DNA of 64,000 nt, from contig JAEUWY010000004.1 of NCBI GenBank assembly GCA_022059125.1, positions 2,914,001 through 2,978,000 on the forward strand, given 5' to 3'. This document shows positions 35,040-47,658 of the stretch, one piece after another. The DNA comes from Corynespora cassiicola. Lineage: Eukaryota; Ascomycota; Dothideomycetes; Pleosporales; Corynesporascaceae. A model generated the notes under the pieces. The model was not told the origin of the DNA. It searched no databases and worked only from the letters and a program-made list of their open reading frames with translations. The translations under genes and the position numbers were made by a program. Numbering within the stretch: position 1 is the stretch's first letter; each line of letters opens with the position of its first letter.

Positions 35040-36489
35040 TCACATAGCCAAATCCGCCTCCATGATGACTGTAGCAACAGATGACCTGTTGCTTGCAACG
35101 ATCCTATCCGCAAGGACTTCGCCGACCTTGGCTACTAGTCGTTCTTTTTGGTCCTGTAGGTTTCCAACCCCATTCACACGACCACTGCCTCGAGATTGTT
35201 CGAGCCCGTCCAATGCCTTCAGGATAACGGCAATCACTCGTTCAACGTCGGCCTTCTTTGACTCGTCTCGGACGCTCTCTTTGAGTACCTCGTCGTAGAG
35301 GAAGAGATTCGGCAGAATCAGCATCCTTACGCCTTCTTTTCCAGTGATGGCAATCAGTGCCCGCAAAGCTCCGAAGTGTGTACCTAGCGGCTTGTTTGGA
35401 TCCAAGAACTGCTTCAAGCAAATGCGGGCCACACGTGTCTTGAGGCCTTGGTTTGAGTCGGCATAATCCCTACACATGCGCTGGAGGATTGATGCGGCAA
35501 GCTCTCGGAGCTCGAAATGCTGTAGCTGAGTGTGATTGTGTCCACTTGCGTTTCCGTTTACTGCTTCGGCAGAGTTGGACGGCGCCTTTGGTCCCAGGTT
35601 TCTGCCAGTGCAACACGTGAGGACGGGCGGGACCATGTAGGCAATATACGGATCGAGGTAAATGGAGCGATTGGTGAGCAGCGCATTCGTTGCTAGCATC
35701 ATTTGCTTCAATACGAACAAATTATGCAAATTATGTGTAACCTTCTCGGCAATAAAAGTGAGGAGATAGGTAGTGAGCTGGTGGATGCCCGGGTCGGTTT
35801 GAATCGACGCCAGCGCAGCATTTTGCCATTCCGAGTTTGTCTCGTCGATCAAGGCGCTGGAGAGCTTGGCGAACAGCTCTTGAGACTCTTTAGAGAGAAC
35901 ATGTTTCACAAGCGGCTTGACGTTGATGTTGTCCAGACCATTGGCGGCGGCGAGATGCGGGTTCGCGTTCGGGCCCTTGGGCAATAGATCGGCATGGTTG
36001 ATTGCAGTTGGATTCTGAGGGATTGAGGGCTGCACTCCCTCCACGGCAAGCCAGTGGGCTGAGAGGAGTCAGTAAAGAGGATCAACTGGATGCTTGTACC
36101 AGGATGGGCTACGTACCGGTAAAAGTGATCTCGCGCGGCACCTTGGGAAGCGGCGCATTGATCAGCTTCTCAAAGTCGACCTCTTCGTCTTCGACATAGT
36201 ACAGCGGCTGGCCGGGGCCAAGCGAGGCTTCACCAAAGCGCAGCGGGCGGGTGGCCTCGTAGCCATACAGGGGCTCCACATTGAGCACCTTTAGGGCATT
36301 TGAGACGTCCTGGGTGTTCAGCATGGTCCGCTTGCTGTGTCGCATGAACTTGAGCGCCTCCTCCAGGACCTGGGCAAGGCGGTAGTCGACGTCGCGCGCC
36401 AGCTCCTCCACGACATTGTCCGCCAGCGAGGCGATGCCCACTGATTCGGCAACATCGCGTACGTTGTCGGGGTTCCAGACCGACGACAT
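35040..36489 (-). CDS. taf6: TAF6, TFIID/SAGA histone-fold subunit
   Basis: Exons complement(35040..36058, 36117..36489) with a 58-nt intron; 463 residues. The N-terminus [19 protein letters not shown] begins the histone-fold (about 1-70, including [23 protein letters not shown]), followed by the conserved [16 protein letters not shown]. The second half (about 170-430) is the TAF6 HEAT-repeat domain, with [44 protein letters not shown] and [23 protein letters not shown]6 pairs with TAF9 in TFIID, and in fungi also in SAGA, for RNA polymerase II transcription. The length matches fungal orthologues. Confidence 0.95.
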
Positions 36490-37938
36490 GGTGGCGGTTG
36501 CTGCCGGTTGCTGCGCGGGTATGAGCTGTATGCCTGCGGGGCGGCAGGTGACGGGCGCGTCGTATTAAATGAAGCGGATGGAAGCCGAAGAGGGACGGGA
36601 GGCGTGTCACGAAGGAGGTGAGGCAGAGCTTGGAGCTGGTGGTTGCGACGGCCAGCCTCACGTGTGGACGTATTGCATGTCGGGTGCGACGGCGGAATGG
36701 TGGGCGGAACGGTGGGCGGCTGGGCGGCCGGAGACGGTGCGCGGCCGGAGCGCACAAGCTGGTGCCTGTTGGTCTGGAGGTACACCAGCAGCGACGACGG
36801 TGACGACGGCGGTGATGGAGGTGATGCGAGGCGCGGGTACCTTGGGGTGAAAGGGCGTCGCGGATCGAGCTGCCCATTGTTCGCGTCTGCCTGCATGTCT
36901 TGGCGCGCCGCCCCTCTGCCTCGACCGCCCAAGCTCCTCCTCCCCGCCATAGACTGACCGTGGCCCGGAAACTTTGAGCTTACCCCCCTCTCTGCCCTCG
37001 GACTCTAACTTCTGCCCTCACCGATCGCCATGGACTCTGCAGAGGAGCCCGCCTAAGCCCAGCGCGCCACGATGCCGCGGTTTTGTCCCGAGCATCGGAG
37101 CCAGCCCCCCAGCGAATCCAGCGAATCCGGCCATGCGGGTTTGCTTCACTCCACACGAGACAAACAGAGCAGCACCAGCCGCTGAGCACCATGCAGCGGC
37201 GGCATCCAGCAGCTTTCAGCAGCTGTCCATGGCCTCATTGCGCGTCGCCGTCTCTCACCGTTCAGTCCTTGCGCGTACCATGCATGCTCAGAAGAAAGCA
37301 TCACAGTGACGGCGCAGGTCTACTCCCAACTGGCTCTGGCAGGGCAGACCGCCATTTCGCCCTCTTCTCAGCATCGAACAAGTCAACTCGAGCTAGCCCC
37401 TCACTTTTCGCCCGGATGCACTACACACTCCCCCCGGCGAATGGGCTGAGCTCCGCTCGCATCGTCCCCCCAGCCGCACTCGCGGCTATCTGCATAGGCT
37501 TTGTTATTCTCCGTCACTTCCTAGCTTTCCAAGTAACCTCACCACGTTGTTTGCCCTTGTTGGGATTCCCAATTCCAGCTTTTTTTTCTCCATTTTCTTT
37601 AGCCGTGGCTACACCTCCCTGGACCTCTGCCTGTGCGCACTATTCACCAAACCAGTATTCCATTCCAGTCTCTCTCGATCGTGACCCAGTCCCGCCCAGA
37701 GTCTCCCGCCTTCCCGGGCGGGCCGTCGCCATTCTGATTGCCTTTTACGCGACTTTGACTTGGTTTGCCAGCTGCGCCTACAACCCTGTTCTCTCCCCCC
37801 ACTGCACCTAGACTACAGACTATTTAACGTCGAGCGACAGCTTTGTAGTCTCCCCAGAGCATTACCTTCTTTCTCCACTCAGCTCATCCTCATCAGCGGC
37901 CTTGTTCATACCCCGTTCAACCCAGCTCGGCTTTCAGC
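36490..37938. other. intergenic region between divergent genes
   Basis: About 1.45 kb with overlapping frames on both strands (for example 37083-37811) that carry no motif. Pyrimidine-rich DNA precedes 37939. Nothing firm was seen. Confidence 0.4.
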
Positions 37939-38367
37939 ATGCAATTCACCATGAGCTTCACCAACCGCAGCTTGACCCTCGTTCCATCTCAATCTCTCCG
38001 AGATGGCCAAAGCCTCAATTCATCCCAAGAAAGATCGAGAGATGACCCGCCATCTCCTCCGCCACAGCCTCCACCAAGTCCAGCCGGATGGTATAGCCCT
38101 GTGGCCGATCTTGGCGACCTGTCGGACATGGTGCGTTTGTACCACTGTTGGCGCATTAGTGCTAATGTACCCCAGCTTGACAACGCCCTTGCATTCCCTG
38201 ATGCTTAAAGCCCCGAAGTCTTTGCGGCGGCCAGCGCCCATGTCCGAGAGCTCACCCGCCTCGATCTCCACACAGCGTCGGCGGGAGATGCTCTGCCCTG
38301 GGCATTCAGTCAGGCACATACGTTTCGGTCTCTTTGGCAGTACAACACATCTCTCTACTATTATTAG
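37939..38367 (+). CDS. candidate small protein (about 118 aa), uncertain splicing
   Basis: The ATG at 37939 starts a plausible coding stretch (MQFTMSFTNRSLTLVPSQ, then a Pro/Ser-rich run to LGDLSD). A frame that looks coding also lies after 38211 (PEVFAAASAHVRELTRLDL through WAFSQAHTFRSLWQYNTSLY), ending TAG at 38365-38367. Joining 37939..38138 to 38211..38367 (72-nt intron, donor GTACCA, acceptor TTAAAG) gives 118 residues. A stronger splice pair, 38131..38175, instead leads to a TAA at 38206 and a 74-residue product. No domain was recognised and the exon structure is not settled. It could be a broken gene. Confidence 0.35.
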
Positions 38368-38924
38368 ACTATAATTTCTCTTCTTATGGTGTATTCCTGG
38401 AGGGCACCTGTTGCCCTCGAGGCTGAACTGACTCTTTACAAAATCCTCTGTTCTTGTGAGGCACATTAATCATTGGTTTGCTCGCATAGACTGGTTTCAT
38501 TGGTGCCCGGAATCAGGGGTTCGTAAGGCAGTCAGACCTCAATCACCTCCATTTTTTGTATTCCATTTTTCTTATACTTGTTATCAAAAAAGGCGCACTT
38601 TTGAATTCCATCATCTGGAAATGAAGACTTTATTCTTGGCGAGATCGCCGGTGCGCATCACTCCTAGGTCCATATAGGTGTGGAATGAGAACGCGACATT
38701 GACGAAGCGAGGAGTGATATGGTCAAAAGCTTTACGGCATGTCTTTGTCTGCGCCCATTAGTGACGGCTGACCCACCGCAGAATGACTGCGGCACCGGCG
38801 CGGCGCATGCGTCTTCTTCGTTTCATCTAGACCTCAGTCTCACGTTTTGATAGTAGCGTCGCAAATCCATCCCTTCCCCGTAACCTTGCAACGTTTCCAA
38901 ATCTCATTTCTAGAACTTTGAGCT
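38368..38924. other. intergenic spacer
   Basis: About 560 bp upstream of the oxidoreductase gene. Nothing was recognised. Confidence 0.5.
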
Positions 38925-40553
38925 ATGTCTCGACAACCACTCAATATTGTGATTTTAGGTGGTTCATTCGCTGGCCTCGCAGTCGCGCACCATTTCCTCG
39001 ATCACATTATCCACCAGCTAAGCACATTCGACGGTGCCCCAACATATCGGGTTGTACTTGTGAGCCCTTCTTCACACTTGTACTGGAACATATGCGCTCC
39101 GAGGGCTCTAGTGTCACCGAGCCTTATTCATACCGAAGATGCTTTTATCCCGATTGAACCGGCTTTTGCGCGACATCCTTTTAATGAATTCGCCTTCATG
39201 CAAGGTGTAGCAACTGGTATAGATACAAGCGCAAAGCAGGTGACCGTTGAACTCGTTCGGGGAAGCAAGGCCCAAACAATAGCTTATCACGCGCTGGTCA
39301 TTGCCACCGGAAGTTCTACTTATTCGCCACTTTACTCGTTGCATGGAACACACGAAGAGACATCTGCCGAGATAAGAAACTTACATCGCAAACTTGAAGT
39401 AGCGGGTTCTGTCCTGATCGTTGGCGGCGGTCCTTCAGGTGTAGAAACAGCCGGGCAACTTGCCACTTACTATAAGCAACAGAGAAGATGGCAAAGTCTC
39501 AAAGACAGAAAACTACACCCGAAATTAGTTGCCAAATTTGATTGTCTCGGCCACGCAGACGATGTTGAACCGGACCCCAAAAAGACAATCACACTACTCT
39601 CTGGAGGCGATCGGTTACTTCCCAGGCTAGCACCAAACATTGGGAAGAGAGCAGAACGTAAGCTCCGAGGCCTTGGAGTGCACGTCGTCCACAATCTCAG
39701 AGAGATTAGCAATATCAAAAACGTAGATGGATCTACAAGTTGCATTTTGAACGACGACATTGCAGTCACAACAGACGTACTCATCTCTGCGACAGGCATT
39801 TATCCCAATACCGGGTTCTTGCCCACTAATATGCTGGATCAGAACGGGTATGTGACGACGAATACGCAAACACTACGAGTGCATGGTCTAGGCGTGGGAG
39901 ATCGCATATACGCCGTTGGGGATTGTGCCGACTACTCCAAAAACTACCTGCTGGACATCTACGAAGCAATTCCCCACCTCATGAAGAACCTTCACAACGA
40001 TCTTCTCACCCACGAATATCGCCTCCAAACACTTACCTCAATTATTGATCCAAAATCATTAGCCAAAACGGCGTCGATTCCGACAGCAAGTGGCAAAACT
40101 GGAGAAGATACATCCAAGCCGACCAAATCGATTTCCTTGCCTCCACAAGAGCACCCCGACCCTAACACCCCAACGGAGGCTCCCACTACAGAAAAAAGGA
40201 CCCCGAGCCCCACCATCCCTAAAACCATCTCTAACATGCTCCGCCCTCGCCTCTCTTTCCCCGCTCCCCCGCCTTCGGCATCAACACCTACTACACCCCA
40301 CCACCCTCCGCGCCGCAAAGCACTCCTCACTTCAGAAGAAGCGCGCCGGAAGATTGAGGCACTTCAGGACTCGCAATTTGAGCCAAACCCTACCGATTTG
40401 CAGCTCATGCCCATCACGCGGTTTGGCGGCGTGGGCGTGGTGTTCAACGTCAGGGTTCCGGGTTTTCTGGTGTATTTGGTCAAGGGGAGGAAATACAGGA
40501 TGGGGAAGGCGAAGGAGGCGGTGGGGAGGGGGAAGGATCCGTATCCCGCGTAG
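38925..40553 (+). CDS. AIF/AMID-like FAD-dependent NAD(P)H oxidoreductase
   Basis: Single exon, 542 residues. The N-terminal FAD-binding site is VILGGSFAGLAVAHHFL (G-x-G-x-x-A variant), and the central NAD(P)H site is VLIVGGGPSGVETAGQLA (about 165). The second FAD motif is IYAVGDCADY. This order fits the AIF-M2/AMID and Ndi-like pyridine-nucleotide oxidoreductases of ascomycetes. There is no evident mitochondrial presequence, because FAD binding starts at residue 6. A Pro/Ser/Thr-rich insertion of about 100 residues (about 380-480) splits the C-terminal region before the closing segment with FGGVGVVFNVRVPGFLVYL. Electron acceptor and role (quinone reduction, redox or apoptosis-like signalling) are inferred from the family. 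Confidence 0.88.
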   Translation: MSRQPLNIVILGGSFAGLAVAHHFLDHIIHQLSTFDGAPTYRVVLVSPSSHLYWNICAPRALVSPSLIHTEDAFIPIEPAFARHPFNEFAFMQGVATGIDTSAKQVTVELVRGSKAQTIAYHALVIATGSSTYSPLYSLHGTHEETSAEIRNLHRKLEVAGSVLIVGGGPSGVETAGQLATYYKQQRRWQSLKDRKLHPKLVAKFDCLGHADDVEPDPKKTITLLSGGDRLLPRLAPNIGKRAERKLRGLGVHVVHNLREISNIKNVDGSTSCILNDDIAVTTDVLISATGIYPNTGFLPTNMLDQNGYVTTNTQTLRVHGLGVGDRIYAVGDCADYSKNYLLDIYEAIPHLMKNLHNDLLTHEYRLQTLTSIIDPKSLAKTASIPTASGKTGEDTSKPTKSISLPPQEHPDPNTPTEAPTTEKRTPSPTIPKTISNMLRPRLSFPAPPPSASTPTTPHHPPRRKALLTSEEARRKIEALQDSQFEPNPTDLQLMPITRFGGVGVVFNVRVPGFLVYLVKGRKYRMGKAKEAVGRGKDPYPA

Positions 40554-41011
40554 GTTGAAGATCTTGAGTAGATATTTTTGTTGCTTGATTCTTCCGCGTC
40601 TTTTTAGTCGTGTTCTTTTCTCTCTTTGGTTGTGATCTGTGGCGCGACGAAGACAGTGCAGAGAAGTGGCTGTGCTATGGTTCAATCATTTATTTTATAG
40701 CTTACAAAGTTAGTCTGTTAGGCTTTTGTATACGTTTTTGTATTTTACTTTTGCTTAGGTGCTTCTAGTAGCGCGATAATGATATTGTTGCACCATCATA
40801 TTTCTGTATGTGATATTTCATGTCACCTACAGAAAAATTCTCATTTACTATTATATCACGAGATAGGCAAATCCCTCCTAGATGTTTGGACACGGCATGA
40901 TGACTACCACAGGACATCCCAAGGCGTTATTTGTATCCCCCCCATATCAGATTTGTCCCAAGGCTGTGCTGAGGCCAGCTTGCGTAGCAACTTCCCATGC
41001 TTCATCACCAA
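40554..41011. other. intergenic spacer, convergent 3' ends
   Basis: AT-rich 458-bp spacer between convergent genes. No coding signal was seen. Confidence 0.55.
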
Positions 41012-41620
41012 TCATTTTTTTGTTTCGCTTAGGGAAGTCGATGAAGACGAGCTAGGCCCGCAATTTTGGCTAGATGTGAAGGTCGCGTAGTGTGGCTTGA
41101 AAATTCGAAGCTTGGAGGTGGAGAGGGACGGGAATGCCGAAGCGCCAGGGCTTATGGATGTAGTTTGGCCCGTAAACAGAACTGGAGGTGTAATAAGTCT
41201 TTGTGTGGTCTTGAGAGTTGTTGGTATCGTAGTAGTGGTCGAGGCGGCAGTAGAGGTCATCATAACGATGGCCCTGACTGAAGGTGGGCTGGCGGCGGAT
41301 ATGTTGGCATAATTTTGCACATTGGTTGCAATCCCTTCGTCATAGTTTCTTTTGAAAATGCCTGGAATGTATTCTTCATCGGCTATTGGCTGTTGCAGTG
41401 TCAAAATGCTACCAAAAGGCAGGCCGCTCAGGGACGACACCCAGATCATGTAGCCTATAATTGAAAGGCCGACAATGAGGAGTATCTTCATTATGCCTTG
41501 GGTCTTTAGATTTGGATTTCCATCACTCGACTCGTCTTCTTTCTCTGCAGGTGGGGGTTGGCGGGCTGCAAGGAGCGGAAGGCGCGTTGCCGATGGCGCC
41601 GAGCGAAAGGAAGACGTCAT
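41012..41620 (-). CDS. hypothetical single-pass membrane protein (202 aa)
   Basis: Uninterrupted minus-strand frame from ATG at 41620. A short polar N-terminus leads into a clear hydrophobic helix (about 43-63, IMKILLIVGLSIIGYMIWVS), followed by SGLPFGSIL and a Ser/Thr-rich lumenal or extracellular-looking tail. No family was recognised. One helix with a short charged N-terminus and no cleavage site suggests a type II or signal-anchored protein. It lies convergent to the oxidoreductase gene and tandem with the nitronate monooxygenase, whose stop is 233 bp upstream. Confidence 0.6.
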   Translation of the reverse strand: MTSSFRSAPSATRLPLLAARQPPPAEKEDESSDGNPNLKTQGIMKILLIVGLSIIGYMIWVSSLSGLPFGSILTLQQPIADEEYIPGIFKRNYDEGIATNVQNYANISAASPPSVRAIVMMTSTAASTTTTIPTTLKTTQRLITPPVLFTGQTTSISPGASAFPSLSTSKLRIFKPHYATFTSSQNCGPSSSSSTSLSETKK

Positions 41621-41852
41621 AGTGATAGGGAGAGTTCGAAATCGATCATAGATTGGGAAGATGATGGATGGAAGTTTGGATTTATTCGGAGCTTTATGCG
41701 ATTAAAACCCGCGAAGATTTCAGTTGGGCCCAGAGTGGGCGTTGAAAAATCGGATGAGCACTGATAACCATGGTTCTATCATTCAAAACCACGCTGGAGT
41801 ATCTATACAGTGGTATCAACTAAAACGTACCCCATCTATACCTTGGTGTTAT

Positions 41853-43074
<1,222 letters not shown>

Positions 43075-44500
43075 CTTCAAAGCAAATCACGACAAAGACA
43101 AGTGAGATGGAGGAGGTGGGCCCAATAGCGGTGAACAGGATCTATCAAGAGTCGTTGAGAGTTATTTGAAGGTCCGAGGAAGGTGGTGCGGCCGAAGTCG
43201 ACGTCTCACGCGCCGCGTGTGGAGAACCTTGGGATTTCGTGACCCGACTCTGAGCCGAGGCATTTTTGCTTGTGACGATGGCAGAGCCCCATGTGAGTAA
43301 TCACCGTGACGCCGAGCGAATCGGTACTGCTGAGTCGCCTCTGTTGCTGAGAGGAGGGCACGGCCAGATTAGTAGAGCGATGGATGCTCATGGTAACTTT
43401 CGGTTCCTGGCGGCAGGAGCTACGTCTACGTATGCGTGGGGAGATTTGGCCTGTGAAGCGGGGAAAACGCGGGTCCGCCAACTCAACCCCAGCTTTTCAT
43501 CGCACACTGCCCCGTTTGGTATTTCGCCCCGTCTCGGTATGCAGACCATAAATAATATGGAACTAATCATTCATCCGCTTGAATCCGAACAACTCCTGTT
43601 GAGACACCCTGGCACTTGGAAGCAATCACTCGATGCGACCGTACATTTCCGCAGGTCTAAAAGCGATCGAGGCTTGGTCCCGGCTTTGCAAGCCCCTACT
43701 TGTATTCATTCATTTCCGCTAATTCTTTGTAAATCATACTGCAGTAACGAGATCCAAGCCAGAGCCTTCAGATACCCTTCGCAGTTCCAGAACATGTGCG
43801 CAACCCAAGAATGGTTTAGCGCGATCACATGTCATGGTCTGCCCAGGTGCCTGTCCAGGTGGGTGGACGTCCATCTCATACTCTCACTATCACAACAAAA
43901 AGAGACCAAGAATCAAAATATATCTCCACGGGCTTGAATCCAAAGTGAACTAGCCCCAAGATTCATTGTTCAGTCCTAGAGAAAGTCTTATTCCTGGTAT
44001 TTAGTCGCCAGCTATTCGGATGCATATCATTCAACGTCCTGGACATAGGTCCCACTGGTGTATTCTTACGACAACCGCCTTGCATGTACTTTGAGAGGTA
44101 CAGTAGCCATCGATTTCCACATAGGCAACCTTCGCTACCTCTACCCAGATCCTCATGATCCACCTACACATATCCGAGCTCTACCCTCAATCTGGGAAGG
44201 TTCTAACTTGATGGCGCAAGAGCCATGATATCCGGTCGTGCGAAATTGGGCGGAAATGCACCACGCAAAAACACCGCTCCGCGCCCCACTTCCCCGGGTT
44301 TTGAACGAAATATCGATCTTCATCCGAACAAGTACTAACGATTTCCATAATGCCGTAGAACAGACTGCATACTGCCGGTGTGGCCCATTCCCGAAGCGGG
44401 GAAGGACAGCCTTGCAGGTCGCTCGGCCAAATGATCCGTTACCCAGATACAAATATCCTCTTTTCCACATCTTGATGCCCTCAGCTAACACGCGAACAAT
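43075..44500. other. intergenic region
   Basis: 1.4 kb upstream of two divergent genes. A long frame on the plus strand (43266-43937) lacks an ATG at its beginning, has no motif and is not accepted. Nothing else was recognised. Confidence 0.45.
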
Positions 44501-45589
44501 ATGAAGCTCACTACAAAAGCCATCATCTCTGGATTCCTTTCCACCTCCTCGTATGCTCAAACGACTGATTTCTCCGAATTCTTTAATATCACCACTTTTC
44601 CCAATCAGGACTATGATCTTGCCAGCGCCGTTATTCAGGAAGCCCGGGAAGTTGCTGGTGTCGACATGTGGCCGCACTTTATGCATCGATGCATCCGATC
44701 CCAAGCCTACCCAGAACTCAGCGACGTGTCTCAGAATGACGGGTTCATAGAGCCGGCGTCTCCTTTCAAGAACGTCTTTTTCGTGGGACAGTCACATTGG
44801 TCGGCTTGGGCAATTGATACGGGGAACCGCGAGCTTTTGCTCATCGACACTCTGGCTTCCCCGGAAGAGGCCGAGGCTATCATCTTGCCAGGATTAGAAA
44901 AGCACGGATATACCGGAGCGGACATAAAATGGGTCATCATCACGCACGAGCATTTCGACCATTACGCAGGTACAAGATTTCTCCAGGAAAAGTTTGAGCC
45001 TTTTGTCTATGCGTCAGAAGATGCATGGATTGCCATGGCCAACGAAACCATTTATCCTCCTCTATACCACAACTATAGCAAAGCGAGAACCGTCTCTGAA
45101 GGGGAGACTGTCAACTTCAACAATTTTTCCATTACCTTCCATTTGACTCCTGGCCATACTCCAGGGACGATCTCATTCTTCTTTCCCGTCCAAGATCATG
45201 ATACGGCGGGAACACCTCATCTTGCAGGCATTTATGGGGGAGGGGGCATCCCAAGCACGGCGAGTGCCAAGGTTGATCAAGTCAATTCCTTCAATCGTTT
45301 CAGCAATCTTGCCAGAGAAGTTGGCGCAGATGTACTTCTCAGCAATCATCAGACCCAGGATAATTCGCTTTGGCATTTTGATCTCCTCAAGTACAGGAAA
45401 TGCGACGCAGATGGCTGCAACTTGCCAAACCCTTTCGTCGTTGGTACGGACGCGTACGCCAGGTATTTAGTCACTATGGGTCTTTGTGTCCAACTGAAGG
45501 CAGCGAGAGATGGACAAGAGCTCCCCGGCTCCAACGCAACCATTGAAGCAAGGGCTGCCGAGCAATTTGACCACGAGTGCGAAGGATGA
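44501..45589 (+). CDS. secreted metallo-beta-lactamase-fold hydrolase, B3-like
   Basis: Single exon, 362 residues, with a probable signal peptide (MKLTTKAIISGFLSTSSYAQ). The zinc ligands of the MBL fold are all visible: HEHFDH (H149, H151, D153, H154), GHTPG (H219) and SNHQTQ (H283). The spacing and the D-H after the second His match the B3 subclass pattern, which also has relatives in fungi. A loop of IDTLASPEEAEA leads to the fold. Fungal members are thought to be lactonases or to degrade host or competitor metabolites; the true substrate is unknown. The neighbouring genes do not help. Confidence 0.87.
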   Translation: MKLTTKAIISGFLSTSSYAQTTDFSEFFNITTFPNQDYDLASAVIQEAREVAGVDMWPHFMHRCIRSQAYPELSDVSQNDGFIEPASPFKNVFFVGQSHWSAWAIDTGNRELLLIDTLASPEEAEAIILPGLEKHGYTGADIKWVIITHEHFDHYAGTRFLQEKFEPFVYASEDAWIAMANETIYPPLYHNYSKARTVSEGETVNFNNFSITFHLTPGHTPGTISFFFPVQDHDTAGTPHLAGIYGGGGIPSTASAKVDQVNSFNRFSNLAREVGADVLLSNHQTQDNSLWHFDLLKYRKCDADGCNLPNPFVVGTDAYARYLVTMGLCVQLKAARDGQELPGSNATIEARAAEQFDHECEG

Positions 45590-47658
45590 TCAGTTCCTCT
45601 CTATAGATTAGTTCTAATACACATCTTTAGTATATATATGAAGATGGTTTTAAGAACATTTCCAGTTCTCTTGACGGTTCCGATCTCATTCTCGCTGTGA
45701 CTGCCTGGTGGCTCGGGCCTTTTAAGGAAAAATTATCCGAACCCCGCTTCACTCGCTCTCTGTTCTAGGAAGCTCCCTTCAATATTAGCTTGGCAACGGA
45801 GACCCATAATGAGATCCGGATAAAGAAATGATTGGTCTGAACTTATATTAAAAGTAGGTACCTTGTCTTCCAGTGATGCTAGATGCGGTTTCCGGGTCGC
45901 GGACATATGCTTTAGGCGACTTCGGATTGATCCGGGCAGAAGGCAGCGTCTGAAACAATCTCGCAGGTTTGAAATCGCATTTTCTAGAGCGTAGGAATGA
46001 CAGGAGCTGTCTATGTTTATGTGTCCGGTCTTCTTGAGTAGGACATGTGAACCTGCTGTTATGGAAATAAGACAAGATGCAGCTGTGTATAAACCAATGC
46101 TAATTGAATATATAGAGCCCTAAAGACTTTGAGTCGCTGATTTGGGACCATTGATGCTTCTTTGAACACTTTTAATTCAAAGTTTTGGGATTTTGGTGTG
46201 GAATGGTCACTTTTCCTGCAGTCATCCCCCTCTATTTTATGCTTGGCGTCAGTTGAATGACAAGCTCTATGCTAGGAAACTATCATCTATTATAAGACTG
46301 TCGCCTATAATCCCTTTGAATTTTAGTTGATGCGGAAAAAATCGAGTGAATTTGCAAGACACGTATTTCTGACAGCGTTGTCGCACCTTGCATCGCTTTG
46401 CTTCCCATAATTAAGTAAATCAACCTCATTTAAACTAAGTGGACCGATTCTAGACATGGAAAATACCTCAGCGCTAGACAAGCCCAAGCTTTCACCTATG
46501 CCCAGTGTCGGGCCTTCATCTTGTTTTGTATATTTCCTCAACTACATCCTAGTTTCATTGTTTCCAAACCAGCTGTCAACTATCTACGCGATAAAAATAG
46601 AGGGATAGCTTGTACGACATGAATTCAAACCTCTCAATCCACTCCTCTGTATAATAGAGTATCTCCCAATTATTATCCCCGGGATTATGATATTATGGAC
46701 TAGTAGTAAAGCCTCGTATATCGAATCGCCGATTCATTAGACCGATGACTTCAAGCCAAGTTGCGTACTCGAAACAAACGCATTGGAAGCGGCGGATGGT
46801 CCGCTCATCATATACGCTCGCGCGGTCCTCATGTAGAGCACGGCGAGAAGAATCTGACCGACATATGGGGCCCATGAAGTCGGTGACGTAACTGTCCGCT
46901 CTCTCCGTCCTGCCCGGAGAATCGGTTCCAGAAACCTGGCCGTGCCCATCGTACCGTCAAGACTGTCAAGCAACCCAAGAACGCCTTGGGAACGCCTCCA
47001 ACCAGCATCGAGATGAGCTCGAATGGCGGGTAATCCTTCGCTTCTGGGAGCGGAGTGACGCGAGAGCTCAAGGCGGGGCATGTTCAGACGACAGATCCTT
47101 CTATCATTCCGCCAATCGCCACTGTCAGAGTGCTTCATCGTAGTATCAGGTTCCATGGTCAAACCGATGCTGCATCGCCGCAACGTTGCAATTCCTGCTA
47201 CTGTCACAGACACTCGCTTAAACCTGCTGAAACAACGCGCAGCCTTACGCTCCGCTTCCGCTCCGCGCGAACACCTCGCCCAACTTCGCGAACCACTACA
47301 CATTTCTGTGCGAGTAGTATTTGCGATTTTGAAATGGTGCCGTCAGACTCCGCTCTATTCCGTCTTGGTGGCTTGGTCCTCTAAGCCTTTGCTGCCAAGG
47401 GTGCAGGCGCAAGGCATTATCTTGGAGCGTTTCACGAGCCTGTCCTTGCTGAAGGATGCGCTCAACTTTTCTTTAATATCCTGAGGATCTCGGACCCAGA
47501 AGTCAGGATCGTATCGTCATCCACATCTTTTGCATTCATCTTCAGATTGAATTGAATTAGCTCTTCTGCCTTGCGTAACATTCTCAAGTGCATATCTTAC
47601 AATACCTTGCTATTTTATTCCATTTCTTTCATCTTCTTTCCGTTTCAAAACATTCACA
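45590..47658. other. AT-rich intergenic region
   Basis: Two kilobases with AT-rich DNA at 45.6-46.7 kb and no accepted gene. On the minus strand at 46737-47090 two frames alternate in looking coding (one contains YPPFELISMLVGGVPKAFLG, the other WAPYVGQILLAVLYMRTAR). This may be a decayed or unrecognised spliced membrane-protein gene. Confidence 0.4.

Noticed and set aside
43266..43937. 223-codon plus-strand frame
   Set aside because: It begins at a non-ATG codon, the protein resembles no family, and it lies in the promoter between divergent genes.
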